DNA from: Setophaga petechia
Lineage: Eukaryota > Chordata > Aves > Passeriformes > Parulidae
Length of the DNA stretch: 64,000 nucleotides
Direction: 5' to 3'
Assembly (NCBI GenBank): GCA_024362935.1
Contig: JANCRA010000014.1
Coordinates: 4,049,001 to 4,113,000, forward strand
Under the pieces are notes generated by a model that saw only the letters and a program-made list of their open reading frames with translations, ran no database searches and was not told where the DNA came from. Of the stretch, positions 50,533-62,450 are shown one piece after another. Within the stretch, counting starts at the first letter, position 1. Each line of letters starts with the position of its first letter. The position numbers were made by a program, and so were the translations under genes.

Positions 50533-52122
50533 GTTATTCTGATGTTTTGCATGCAATATAACTCAAATCTCTTGTTAGCTGAATAACTCAGCTGCATGTA
50601 TCCTACAGGAATATTTCACTCTGGTGTCTGAAATGCAGCCTGGGCCAAAATTCCCTCCCTTGTTTGGAGCCTGCTGGGGCAGGAAATGAGAGTTTTTCAA
50701 GAAGCACTCGTCCCACCTGGGTTCTGTACTAAAGAAAATGGGAAATTCTGCCATTTTCTGCTTAAATTTTATCCATAAATCATCCTTTTGCAGAATGAGG
50801 AGGCAGTAGAAGCTGCAGCAAAGCACCATTGAAATTTCTATTCCAATTTAGCAAATTCAGCAGCAGCTTCCCCCTGCAGAAGGACCTGGTTGTGCTGAAT
50901 TCTGAGGGGTTCAGCACATTCACCCTCAGGAAATAAAAGGGGGAATGTTCTGTGGGGTGGAATCTCCTGTGTGTGCCCCTGCAGCTCCACACTCAGACAT
51001 CTCCTGCTGCTCCCAAACAGAACCATCCCCATGCTCAGGAGAATGGGATATCCTGAAAAATGCCATGGAATTGAATGGGCTGCTGCAGCTGGCTCCAAAA
51101 ATCTTCTTTTTAAATAAAGCTCTGCTCACTGATCTGCCAAGGTCTGGGCAGTGGATGAAAATGTCTGTGAGACATCATGAGGGTGTTGCTCCACCAGGAT
51201 TTGAGTGGAAATGTTGCAAAGTGGCCCCAGTGTCCAGGAATTGGAAAGGAATTAACACAAAAAGAACATTTCTCATTCTCTGGGTTTGTGCCTGCTCCTA
51301 AAGCACTGAGATCTATGTACAAATCCACAAATTGCATTATAAATTACCCATGCTACAGATGTTTATAAGCCATAATTAAAATCAACCCAGTGCCCCTCAA
51401 TTAAACATTTATGACAGATTTATTCAAAAACTAGTTAACCATTTATAAGGCACTTACACGGAAACAGGGTATAAATGATGAGTTTCAATTTTCTGGGCAA
51501 ACTTTATAAAGCATTTTCATTTCATCTTCTGGATAGGGAGACTGTGCAATACTGGAAATAATTTCTGACAAGTTTGGATGGGATGACAAGCTGGGATGAC
51601 TCTGAATAATAGCTCAGGAGCATTACAGGCTTATAAAAGCAAATTAATGCTTTAAGAGCTGGCAGCACATTCTTAAAGCTGAAATCTATTGAAATGTACT
51701 GCTCTGAAGCAAAGGGAAATATTTTAATATATGGATAATTATCAGTGCCTGTGTATTTTTCTTTGATCTAATTCATGCAATGGAGTTAATTTCTATATTA
51801 TATACACATCTACTTGGTATAACAGACAAAAATGTATAGATATAGAAAATATTAATAAATATATCGATTTAAATGAAGTTATTTTAAATTTATATCAGGG
51901 CAAATGTGTTTCAAATTTGGTGTCTTTTCATTGATCCATTCACCTGCTGAATTTTCCACATTGATTTGGCTTGACTCCAATAATTCTGGAAGAATCCCTT
52001 ATGGAATAAGGAGCTCAGCATCACCTCTCAGCTGCCAATGCCCTTCCCAGAAATCTGAACTACTCTTACCTGATCAGTAATTAAATATAAAAATGCTTTT
52101 TAAAAGGAATTCATGGAGACAT

Positions 52123-52160
52123 AATATCCATATTGTTCATGTTTTGCTGCATGCATCAAA
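52123..52160. repeat. Right copy of the 38-bp perfect inverted repeat
   Basis: ATATCCATATTGTTCATGTT followed by TTGCTGCATGCATC is the reverse complement of 50318-50355. The copies lie about 1.8 kb apart with unrelated sequence between. The similarity stops abruptly on both sides. Confidence 0.9.
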
Positions 52161-53159
52161 AGTAATTAATGTTAATAAAAAGTTACAAGTGTTGGCAACT
52201 ACACCACAACTATTACAGAGGAGGGAAAAAAAACATCATTTCTGCTCCTGCTCTGAAAATAGTTTCTTAAAGATCCCTGGGAACTGAAATGTGACACAAC
52301 AATAAATACATCTGTTACTCAAAGAGGAATTTCTGCAGCTCTAATGTACCAAACTGCTTGCATTGATTCCTTCCCAGGCTTACTCAATTAGAACATTTGA
52401 AAAATATACAAATTGTGGGGCAAACAGCTGTAAATATTTACAGAATGTAAGCTATTGATTTTTATGTTCAGAAAGTATTGTAAGCAAAATTTTCATTTAA
52501 TGTTTCACTTCTCAAATACAGTAAGAGAGAAGTAAGTACAGAAAACTAACCAGAACTGGAATTTAGAGACAAAAAAATCTGATTTCCCCAATTTGTTTCA
52601 TGTAGGCAAACATACAAAACCTAAACAATAGAAAATGTAAAGATTCCTCTCCCTCAGTAAGGAAACAGCTTCATTTGCATAATCTCCTACAAGTCTAATT
52701 TTCCTTTATGATATTTTGGAATGTTTTCCTGATCAGTGAATTCCCCACGGCTGTATAAAAAGTTCTCCACTCAGTAATGAAACACTTTTTTAAATCACAA
52801 AATGAGGATTTGCAGTACAAACATCCCTGGCATCCTGCCTCAAGACAAAACCGTTTAATTCCTCCCTTTAAACAGAATCCATATAATCAGGAACAGATTT
52901 ATGCCTCTGGAATGCAGCAAAGGAGAGCTTCCCTGAGAGGGGATACTCGTGTTTGTGACAAACCACCTGAAAATGTTGTTTGGAGCAGCTGAAGCTGTGG
53001 CTCCTTGGAGGGACAGGCAGCAGGAACTGGAATGGGAATCAAAAATAAACAAACAACCCAAGGTGTGGGCAGACAATCAGCTCCAACCTGAGCAACAGTG
53101 AGGGTGTGAAGCACATTCCTAAAAATTCCTGCTACCCAAATGCCAGAAACTCCTGCCCT

Positions 53160-53425
53160 AACTCACAGAATGACCAGGTTGGAAGAGACCTTGAAGATGA
53201 TCGAGTCCAGCCCAGCCCCAACACCCCAACCCAACCCTGGCACCCAGTGCCACATCCAGGCTTTGTTAAACACACCCAGGGATGGGCACTGCACCACCTC
53301 CCTGGGCAGCCATTCCAGAACTTTATCACTCTTTCCATGAAAAACTTTTTCTTAATATCCGACCTGTATTTCCCTTGATGCAGCTTGAGACTGTGTGCTC
53401 TGGTTCTGTCAGCTGCTGCTGGGAG
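53160..53425 (-). mobile_element. CR1 LINE fragment next to a compound minisatellite
   Basis: On the plus strand it reads TCACAGAATGACCAGGTTGG, AGAGACCTTGAAGATGATCG, AGTCCAGCCC and onward to CCTGGGCAGCCATTCCAGAA and GTTCTGTCAGCTGCTGCTGG. These are the CR1 3' end and ORF2 tail in reverse. The minus-strand translation still shows [23 protein letters not shown] CR1 residues. Its 5' truncation point abuts the 38-bp array starting near 53430. Confidence 0.88.
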
Positions 53426-53427
53426 AA

Positions 53428-54735
53428 AGAAAAAATTGTCCCACTTCCCAATCCCAAAAACTCCTTCCCTAATTGCCCTGTTTCCAAAATCCCAGAAATT
53501 CGGCCCTAATTGTCCCATTTCCCAAATCCCAGAAACTCCTGCCTTAATTGGCTTCCCAAATCTTCCCTGCTTCCCTGCTTCCCAAATCCCAGAAACTCCT
53601 GCCCTAATTTCCCTGCTTCCCAAATCCCAGAAATTCCTGCCCTAATTGTCCCATTTCCCAAATCCCAGAAGCTCCTGCCCTAATTGTCCTGCTTCCCAAA
53701 TCCCAGAAATTCCTGCCCTACCTGTTCTGCTTCCCAAAATTCCTTCCCACCTGGATCCTGCCCAATGCTGCGAGGTCCAGGTTTGGGATATTCAAGAATC
53801 CTTGGGATGGCAGCAGCACAGGAAGAGATTCAGGCAAAACATCCACTGAGGTTCAGTGCTCCACCAGCTGCAGCATCACCCAAAAAAGAGCAGGGTTGAA
53901 GGGAGCAAGATGAGCTCTCCTGCTCAACTCCTGCCCTAATTGTCCTGCTTCCCAAATCCCAGAAATTCCTGCCTTAATTGTCCCATTTCCCAAATCCCAG
54001 AAACTCCTGCCCTAATTGTCCCATTTCCCAAATCCCAGAAACTCCTGCCTTTATTGGCTTCCCAAATCTTCCCTGCTTCCCAAATCCCAGAAATTCCTGC
54101 CCTAATTGTCCCATTTCCCAAATCCCAGAAACTCCTGCCTTTATTGGCTTCCCAAATCTTCCCTGCTTCCCAAATCCCAGAAATTCCTACCCTAATTGTC
54201 CTGCTTCCCAAATCCCAGAAACTCCTGCCCTAATTGTCCTGCTTCCCAAATTCCAGAAACTCCTGCCCTAATTTCCCTGCTTCCCAAATCCCAGAAATTC
54301 CTCCCCTAATTGTCCCACTTTCCAAATCCCAGAAATTCCTGCCCTACCTGTCCTGCTTCCCAAAATTCCTTCCCACCTGGCTCCTGCCCAATGCTGCGAG
54401 GTCCAGGTTTGGGATATTCAAGAATCCTTGGGATGGCAGCAGCACAGGAAAAGATTCAGGCAAAACATCCACTGAGGTTCAGTGCTCCACCAGCTGCAGC
54501 ATCACCCAAAAAAGAGCAGGGCTGAAGAGAGCAAGGAGAGCTCTCCTGCTCAACTCCTGCCCTAATTGCCCTGCTTCCCCAATCCCAGAAACTCGTGCCT
54601 TTATTGGCTTCCCAAATCTTCCCTGCTTCCCAAATCCCAGAAGCTCCTGCCCTAATTGTCCTGCTTCCCAAATCCCAGAAATTCCTGCCCTACCTGTCCT
54701 GCTTCCCAAAATTCCTTCCCACCTGGCTCCTGCCC
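53428..54735 (+). repeat. Compound minisatellite, 38-bp unit
   Basis: Units read TGCTTCCCAAATCCCAGAAA, then YTCCTGCCCTAATTGTCC (38 bp). They are interrupted by shortened TTATTGGCTTCCCAAATCTT variants and by three copies of a longer segment listed separately. The array abuts the truncated end of the CR1 at 53160. Long frames on both strands are artefacts of a unit with few stops. Confidence 0.93.
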
Positions 54736-54910
54736 AATGCTGTGAGGTCCAGGTTTGGGATATTCAAGAATCCATTCAAGAATCCTTGGGATGGCAGCAG
54801 CACAGGAAAAAACGCAAAAAGGCAAAAAATGCACCGAGGTTCAGTGCTCCACCAGCTGCAGCATCACCCAAAAAAGAGCAGGGCTGAGGGCAGCAAGGAG
54901 AGCTCTCCTG
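53741..54910 (+). repeat. Three copies of an about 200-bp higher-order segment within the array
   Basis: The segment contains CACCTGGMTCCTGCCCAATG, CTGCGAGGTCCAGGTTTGGG, TTCAAGAATCCTTGGGATGG, CTCCACCAGCTGCAGCATCA and AAGAGCAGGG...GAGCTCTCCTGCT. It occurs at about 53741-53936, 54351-54557 and 54709-54910. The third copy has an added CATTCAAGAATC duplication and an altered middle (CGCAAAAAGGCAAAAAATGC). It shows that whole blocks of array plus flank were duplicated together. Confidence 0.88.
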
Positions 54911-56345
54911 CTGTGGCCAAGCCCTCCTCTGCTACAGGCAGAAATGTGCCCCAGATGGGTGAAATTAAATGGAAATATGAGCAGGGAAACTTAGACAGTT
55001 TAAGAAAATTATCCCTGGTGATTTTGAAAGTGAAATTATTTATTTTTGCAGAATTTTCAGAGGTTTTTTCCTCACATGGCAAAGGAGCAAATGCACAGGC
55101 TCGTGGTGGTGGGACCAGGGCCATGCAGGGTCACAGCTTTATGAGCCACCACGCTCTGGTGTTCTGCACAGCTGCTTAGGGGCACCTTGTTGTACTGCTG
55201 GAGAGCTGCCTAAAATGAAAAATCATCATTTTGCTGTTTACAGCTCATGCAGAGAGGGTAGGCAGAGGTTTCAGAAGGAAACACAGACATCAAAATAAAT
55301 CAGCACAAGAGCCACATAAAATGAAATTGTCATCATCTTCCCTGCCCTTGAATACACTGAAGGGATATTGCTTCAGCAGGCTTCAACCTTCTTCAAATAT
55401 TAAGTAACCATGGAAATTTAAGGTCCTAAATTTAAATCCACATTAGTGAGCAAACTGGTTCCCAGGTACTGCCCACACAAATATTTCCAGGGTAGTGACA
55501 CTTCTCCTGCAGTGTAAAAGTCTTTCTCTGAATGGAGGATGACTCACCAGACATTCTGACATGGGATCAAGTTCTTTCAAAGATGGGCTGGATTTTATTA
55601 CACATTTTATTATACAGACATCCCTATTAATGCAGAAGAATTGTTAAATAAATGTTACTACTACTGACAGCAGTAATACTAACATGATGGGCAGATCATT
55701 ATTTATTTAGTTTCTACATTTCCAATTTGTTCCATTTATTTCATAACTACACAAGCTTGAAAGACTTCTTAAAATGAATCACAGAAATGGGAGCATCAGA
55801 AAACCAATTAGATCAAGTCTCCATCATTATTCCTTTCCTTTCTTGCTCTCTACAAGTTACACAATATGTAGGAACATTAATGTTCCCTTTTAAAGGCAAT
55901 TCCAACAACCTTTTTTTCTAACATTGAGTCAAGATTTTCCTTCCATCTCCCTCCAGAATGCAGAAGTGACCATTAATATATTTACAAATGCATCTATAAA
56001 TAGCCTGAAACTAGCTAGAAATGTGGCAGTCCCACAGCACACAACAAATTGTGATTTATTCTCAGCTTCCACTTGAAACCAGGAGCAATGTTTCTTTTTC
56101 CTCTGTAGTGATATTTTTTTCAGATCAATGATTTTCAGCTGCATTTTAATTACAAAACTGTAACACAATCTATTCTTCTTCTGTATACATAACACAAAAT
56201 GCTCCAAGAAGCGTGTATAAGAAATGAGGCTTGCTCTGAAATATCAACAGAAAAGGCTGATTCAGCTTTCCTTTCAAAACCAGGAGGAATGGACTTGATT
56301 CTCAGCTCTATCAAAGTTACAGCAAAGGTCTTTCAGGAGTGAGCG

Positions 56346-56776
56346 AGGAGATGAAGATGCCAGGAGATGAAGATGCGAGGAGGTGAAGATGCAAGGAGAT
56401 GAAGATGGCAGGAGATGAAGATGCCAGGAGATGAAGATGCAAGGAGATGAAGATGCAAGGAGATGAAGATGCCAGGAGATGAAGATGCAAGGAGATGAAG
56501 ATGCCAGGAGATGAAGATGCGAGGAGATGAAGATGCGAGGAGATGAAGATGCAAGGAGAGGAAGATGCAAGGAGATGAGGATGCAAGGAGAGGAAGATGC
56601 AAGGAGGTGAAGATGCAAGGAGAGGAAGATGCAAGGAGAGGAAGATGCCAGGAGATGAAGATGCAAGGAGAGGAAGATGCAAGGAGAGGAAGATGCAAGG
56701 AGGTGAAGATGCCAGGAGATGAAGATGCAAGGAGAGGAAGATGCAAGGAGAGGAAGATGCAAGGAGATGAAGATGC
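56346..56776 (+). repeat. 16-bp minisatellite, about 27 copies
   Basis: The unit is AGGAGATGAAGATGCA with a GCCA/GCGA/GCAA variable position and a GATGAAG/GAGGAAG alternation. The period is 16 bp. The strand is strongly purine-biased. Three overlapping Ser/His/Leu-rich frames on the minus strand (to about 196 residues) come from the repeat and are not genes. Confidence 0.96.
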
Positions 56777-57482
56777 CTTTCCCCAGTCTAAGGGATGAGC
56801 AAAGCCTGTCAAAAGGAGCCTCCCCACATCCAGATTTCCCCTCATTGCTCTTGAGCTGTTCCACACCTTCCCTTGCCTGCAGGTGCCACTAAACCCTCCC
56901 TAGCTCTGGCAGTGACAGTGGTGGCAATTCCAGAGAGCTTTGGGCTCTTCAGTTCACTGAGCAGCTCTGAGCACAAGGCCAGGAACCTCTGAACCTTAAC
57001 AGGCCTCTGTAGGATGTGCAGGAACTGAAATTCCCATTGAATTCCAAAGCAGACAAACCAATATTCCCTGCAGAAATCCAGCACTGGTTCTAATTGACTG
57101 AAAAATAAAACTTTGAGAAAAGAGAAAAGCTTTTGGGCACAACATCTCTTTACTTTTAGGGCACCTTTCAAAAGGGCTTGGTGCCCCAAAGGGAGTCTCT
57201 TCCAATTCTGTTGTACAAGTAAACATCATTTTTCAGAAGTTATTCACAATCTTAGGCCATCACAATCACAAGTGGGGTTTATACCAACACCTTTAACCAG
57301 ACGTGTCCTGCCCATCAGCTGTACCCAGGCACAGAACATCCTCTGTGCTCCTCCATCCCTGTGCTGGGATCTCAGCAGGAACATCATTCCTGAATGCTTC
57401 TGCTCCAAGATGGATAATTGCATGTTTGATGGGCCTGGCAGCCCAAACCCAGACAGAGGAGGGAGTTTGAGCACCAGGCTCC

Positions 57483-57872
57483 TGTCACAGACATTCTTCT
57501 TGAAAAATCGTTTCTTAGGATTTTTCCCTGCTGGAGCTCAGAGGCTCAGCAGCAAATGTAAACAATTATTATCTGCTGCTGTGGAATGCAACAGGTCCAC
57601 CTGTGACTGGTCCCCTGTAGATGTTTGGATCTGCTGACCATTCACAGGAGGACTGCTCTCCCTCTGTGCCGAGACACAGACGTTGTTATTCATTCTTTCT
57701 ATCTCCTTCTTAGCTCAGCCAGCTTCTGAAGAAGCTCTTTCCTTTCTATCTTTATGTAGTATAGTTATAATGTTATATATATATCACAATATAATAAATC
57801 CAGCCTTCTGATAATGGAATCAAGATCCTGTCTCTTCCATCCATCTACAAACCCCTGAGAACACCGACAGCA
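57483..57872 (+). mobile_element. Solo LTR, ERVK-like, 390 bp
   Basis: It begins TGTCACAGACATTC and ends GACAGCA, with the 6-bp duplication GGCTCC at 57477-57482 and 57873-57878. It contains a TATAGTTATAATG stretch and an AATAAA polyadenylation signal near 57793. It has exactly the same length as the copy at 62451 and is highly similar to it throughout. The two are independent insertions, because each has its own target duplication. No gag, pol or env sequence is adjacent. Confidence 0.88.
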
Positions 57873-60835
57873 GGCTCCCCCTGCCCAGCTCCTGATCCAG
57901 GCAATTCTCTCTCACCCAGAGTCCTCCAGCCACGCCGTGCTGGAGGGAGCAGCTCCTGCTCTGCCAGCAGCAGCTTCTGCCAAATTTTGGGTTTCCTTTC
58001 CCCCTCACGGTGAGGGTTTGGGGATGTACAAGGGATCACCCTGCACAGAACTCTCGGGATTTTCTCTGGGCATCACCACTGATGCTAAAGTTTGATGTCA
58101 ATCTATTAAAGGTGCTGAGAGAAATATTTGTCTGGCTGCTTCTCTTGGTATTCTGCCAGTTTAGATGTTTTAGGAGAATTTAACTGCCTCTGCATGGAAG
58201 TTGTACAGAGTATAGGGCAGAAAGAAATATTTTACAATTTTCAGCCTTTTTTTTGTTTGTCAGTTTAAAAAGAGGATCTTGTACTGGGTGTTTGAGAGAG
58301 CAAATCTACATAATGCCCAATGTGAGAGATTTTTGAAGATGAAAATTGACTCCTGTTCCTGTTCTGTTCCTTTCTTCGTCCTTGGCAAACCTGCCTGTAT
58401 AATAAAACACAGAGTTTGTCTGAGGCTGATTAACTAGCTTGTTTCCAGTAAAATTACTTTCCCTTGAGAGGAACATTAAGATTCCTTTAATGCAATCTTC
58501 AGCCATTACCATTGATTATGGCTTCATTAAATATGAAAATGAGGATTTTCTCTTTGCAGCAGATATCGTTTTCTGTGAACGTGAGTAAAGACTTTCCTCT
58601 GTGCTCTGCTCAGAGTGAAGCGTGAACAAATATTTTATTTATGTGCAGTTTTGAAAGAAGACATTGCCTGTGGCAAGAACACAGCTCCCTGGAAAAGACT
58701 TTACCAACAGGATGAAAGTCTGGGGCACAAATCACTCCAGCCTGGGCAGCCTCTGAGGCACCAGGAAGTTAAAGGCAATAAACATTCATTAGTGAGATAA
58801 GCTGATGAATCACAGCAATCTTATTTGTGAATGAATCCATACATTTATTAAAAGGCCAGCTGAAGACACAAAGATATTTCAAGTGTAAAGCCAACTTGAT
58901 AATAGGAATGGATCTCTGGCAGGTACAATGGCTTCATCAAAAATACACATAAAATAGCCATGATTTAAGGAAAAACAGTAGAGAAATTCCATATTCATGT
59001 GCCAATAGCACTTGAACAACACTAAAGATTTTTTTTTAATTATCTTTCTTGTTAAGTACTTTTCTATAAATGTCTAACTTAATTCTGTCTTTGGAAGAAA
59101 AAAAAAGCAACCTTAAAGAATCTCCTAGTACTGAGAGCACATCAGAGATTTCTCTAATTAGTACACTGTTCTATGATCAATATTCAGTCTGGGAAGCTTT
59201 GAAAAGTTAAATTCTGGGTAAAAAACAACTTTTCTGCCTTGCTATCTGGGTTACCCAGCACGAGATGAACAGGTCTTGTACTCCCCTGGTGCAATGAGAT
59301 ATTTTGAAGCTCACATTCAGATTCCACCTCTACACATTTTGCACAGCTCTAAGTGGACAAATTCACCAAACACTTGCTGCAAAGGATATCCCCAGTTTCC
59401 CCATTTATCAAGGAGATTTTTTTTCAAGGGCTGATCTATAACCTCAGGGATCAATTTAGACAAAAGTGCATCAGATCAATAAAGTAAGGAAGAAAAAGCA
59501 AAGTGAGCAAAGCTGGAGAGGAATAGGAAGGTTTTATTTTTAAGAGGCTCTGTGTACACACCCTTAAAACAAGAGCTGTTCTCATGACTGATAATCTCAT
59601 TCTTGGCTTCCCTCTAAACCAGTAAAAATTGCATTTTTAATTCTCATCTTCACATCAAAGTGCCAGACATTGGTTTCTCTCTTAGGGCCAAACCCATTTC
59701 TATTGGTAGGAATTCAGCTGCTCTCAGCAGCTCTGTGTGAGGAAATACAATAAAATGGGTTAGGAATTGTTCTTCCCTCTCAGAAAATAACCCTTTGCAT
59801 AATACAACACTGATATAATTGATATTCACCAATTCCTGGTGAGGGAGGTGTATGCACCCAGAAAAATTGTAAATGAAAGTTGTGCCTCACTTTAAATGTC
59901 ACAAACTTTGTCCTGGGGTTTCTCTAGAATTTAGTACCACAGGCAGAGAGAGAATTTCACTTTACTCTCAAGTAAAAAGTTAATATTTCACCTCCAGTAC
60001 CTTATGGGATAAAGAAGCTGTACAAACTTCAAAGTCTGCAGCAAGAAGTCAGTTTCTAAGAAAACTTAAGAGCTATAATTTCAATACCTTGTAATAAAAT
60101 GTACTTGAAATAAAGTGAAATCATTCTGTCAAAGAGAATTCAACTTGTCAATCAACAGCATCTTTTTGAAAACAGACTAAAATAAACACAGCAAAAGGAG
60201 AGTCCCATCGAGAGGACTCTCTGCAGTTAAAATGTTACAATGGCTTCTTTTAAATTCCACTAAAATCAGAGAAAAAGGGACCCTGGAAATCCCTAAATAC
60301 CAATATCAGCAGGGAAAATGCAGTAACACATTCTGTAAGCCTTGGACCAGTCCAGCTCCACTGTTTTCAAAGAAATTGCAATAATGGGGAAGAGTAAGAA
60401 TCAAGCTGCAGTGCCCTGTGTGAAAGGATTAAAGCAGGGGACAGATACAAGTTCAAGGCTTTGCTCCACCTCAGAACCTGCATGGGAAACCATTGGACAT
60501 TGAAAGTATATGGGTGCCCCCTAAATATTTTTTCCTCTAAATATTCCATTAGAAAAATAAATACAGGTCCAAAAAAAATGAATAGTGGAGTTTTCTTATG
60601 GTAAGATGATAATCTCTTGAGCAGTCTGTTTTCTGCACAGCTCTGGAGCAGCACAAAGGAAGAGCCAAATATCCAAAGGTGATAGAGCCAAAGGCACTGG
60701 AACAGAGCAGGGCATTTACTGCTGCATTTACTCCTCTGGGAACACAACCCTAATGAAAAACCTTTTAAAATTACCTTTAAAAGGCGCTGGCTAAACCTCG
60801 AATTAAAACAAAATTCAGTGTAAAAGAGAAATGCC

Positions 60836-60945
60836 AAATAAATGATCTGTCTGCTGAAATTATGATTTCATTAATTTATTATTTAAAATTTCAATAATTT
60901 CAAATAATCAATTATTTCATAATGCTGAAATAAATGATCTGTCTG
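60836..60945 (+). repeat. 18-bp direct repeats around an AT-rich imperfect palindrome
   Basis: AAATAAATGATCTGTCTG occurs at 60836-60853 and again at 60928-60945. Between them is ATTTATTATTTAAAATTTCA with partly self-complementary sequence. It may be a local duplication. Confidence 0.7.
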
Positions 60946-62174
60946 GCCCAAATTCTGCTTTGAAACAGCACAGACATGAGGCAGATGCAGAGTGAGGGAT
61001 GGGCTCACTGGGTCCATCCACGCAGGATTATCCTTCAGTTTAACTTATTTCCTGTGATTGCAGTGTGAACTTGGCAAAACACACAATTCCTAATTTATAA
61101 CAGCTTTAATGGAGCACTGAAAAGCAGCTGCTTAAGTATTTATTTGTTTATGATGCTTTTTAATACTTTTTGTTGATGATATCCTTTTACAGCGTGCTCG
61201 TCTCTGCCATGAATCAACAATGATTAGCATTAAAAGCCATACAATATTTATCACAGCAATGTGCTTCCTGCCTAAGGGAGAAGCTAAAGAAAATAAGGAT
61301 TTCAATTTTAAGAACAGACAGCACAACGTTTAAAGATACTTGGGTAAATATTTTTTCTCCATAAAGGTACAATCCTGTAAACTTCCCTTCATAGTGAGTG
61401 TGATCAGAGCAGCTTTTATCTGACAAATGAAGACAGGACAGAAGCAAAAAGGACAGTTTTGAACTAAATATAGCTTTGAATTGGGAACAGAGGGATCTTT
61501 GCAACTCTGCTAAACACCCATTGTGACCTAAAAAAAAGCCCTAAACCATTCTATAATATTTTTCATTTTTGTATGGATCCCCATTTTTAAAATATGCTCA
61601 GCCCACAGAAAGACAATAGGGGTGGTGGGCTGTAAATAAACATGTAGATAATGAAATTATTTATTTAAAATACTTTGAACAGTCAACTGAAAAGGTCAAT
61701 AAACACACTGAATGCATAAATAAATTATGTATAAGTATAAGAAAACTCAGCATTTACTTAACCAAAAGAACCCAAGATCAAAATAAAATAAATGTACACA
61801 CATTTTAAAGATCACAGAGTATTTCTTATCTCCACTTCTTCAGCTAATGCAGAAGAAATACCAGCTCTGAACAAGTACATGTGAAGGGTACCATAACTTG
61901 CCATTAAGCTGGAAGGAACCATGAAGGTTTCAAAAAGATTTTCTGATCAGCTGGAGACTTGAGAGATCAAGGTAATGATGAATTTTAAGTGAAAACAACA
62001 TAGTCAGATTTGAACTTCATTTTCTCATTTGCACTTCAATAAAATTACATTTTCTGTAAGAATACTTTTTCTTAACAAAAAAAAGAAAAACCCTAGATAC
62101 TTGATTCTTAGTAAAATATTGAGATGTTCAGGACAACACCTTAGACATTGAAACAGCACTAAAAATTAGTACAT

Positions 62175-62262
62175 AAAAATCAGAGAATGGTTGTGCTGGA
62201 AAGGACCTTTAAAATCATCCAGTTCCACCCCTGCCATGGGCAGGGAGAGGAAAAAGAGCATT
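62175..62262 (-). mobile_element. CR1 LINE 3' fragment
   Basis: The reverse complement carries the CR1 3' signature. On the plus strand this is AGAATGGTTGTGCTGGAAAG, GACCTTTAAAATCATCCAGT and CCACCCCTGCCATGGGCAGG. Only the last tens of bases of the element are recognisable. Confidence 0.75.
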
Positions 62263-62450
62263 TAACATGAAATCACCCTCAGAGTGCTCACTGTACATTC
62301 CTTTTCCTAAATTAGAAGCCCCCAAATAGGAAACCCCCTCTTTTGGGAGGTTTAGTTTGGCTGAAAGGGCAGTCAGGCAACGTGGTGGAAGATGATGATT
62401 GTGATCACCAAAGCTTCCAACACCAAGGGTAAAATTCAAGTGTTTCAGGC

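Noticed and set aside
50272..50597. Tyr/Ile repeat ORFs
   Set aside because: They are translation of the TATAAATATA microsatellite.
56274..56866. ORFs of 137-196 codons rich in LHLLASSSPCIF on the minus strand
   Set aside because: This is the 16-bp repeat read in three frames, with no conserved protein features.
60367..60837. 156-codon ORF on the minus strand with several hydrophobic stretches
   Set aside because: It has no recognisable family, splice context or neighbouring exon. Its length is within chance for 64 kb in six frames.
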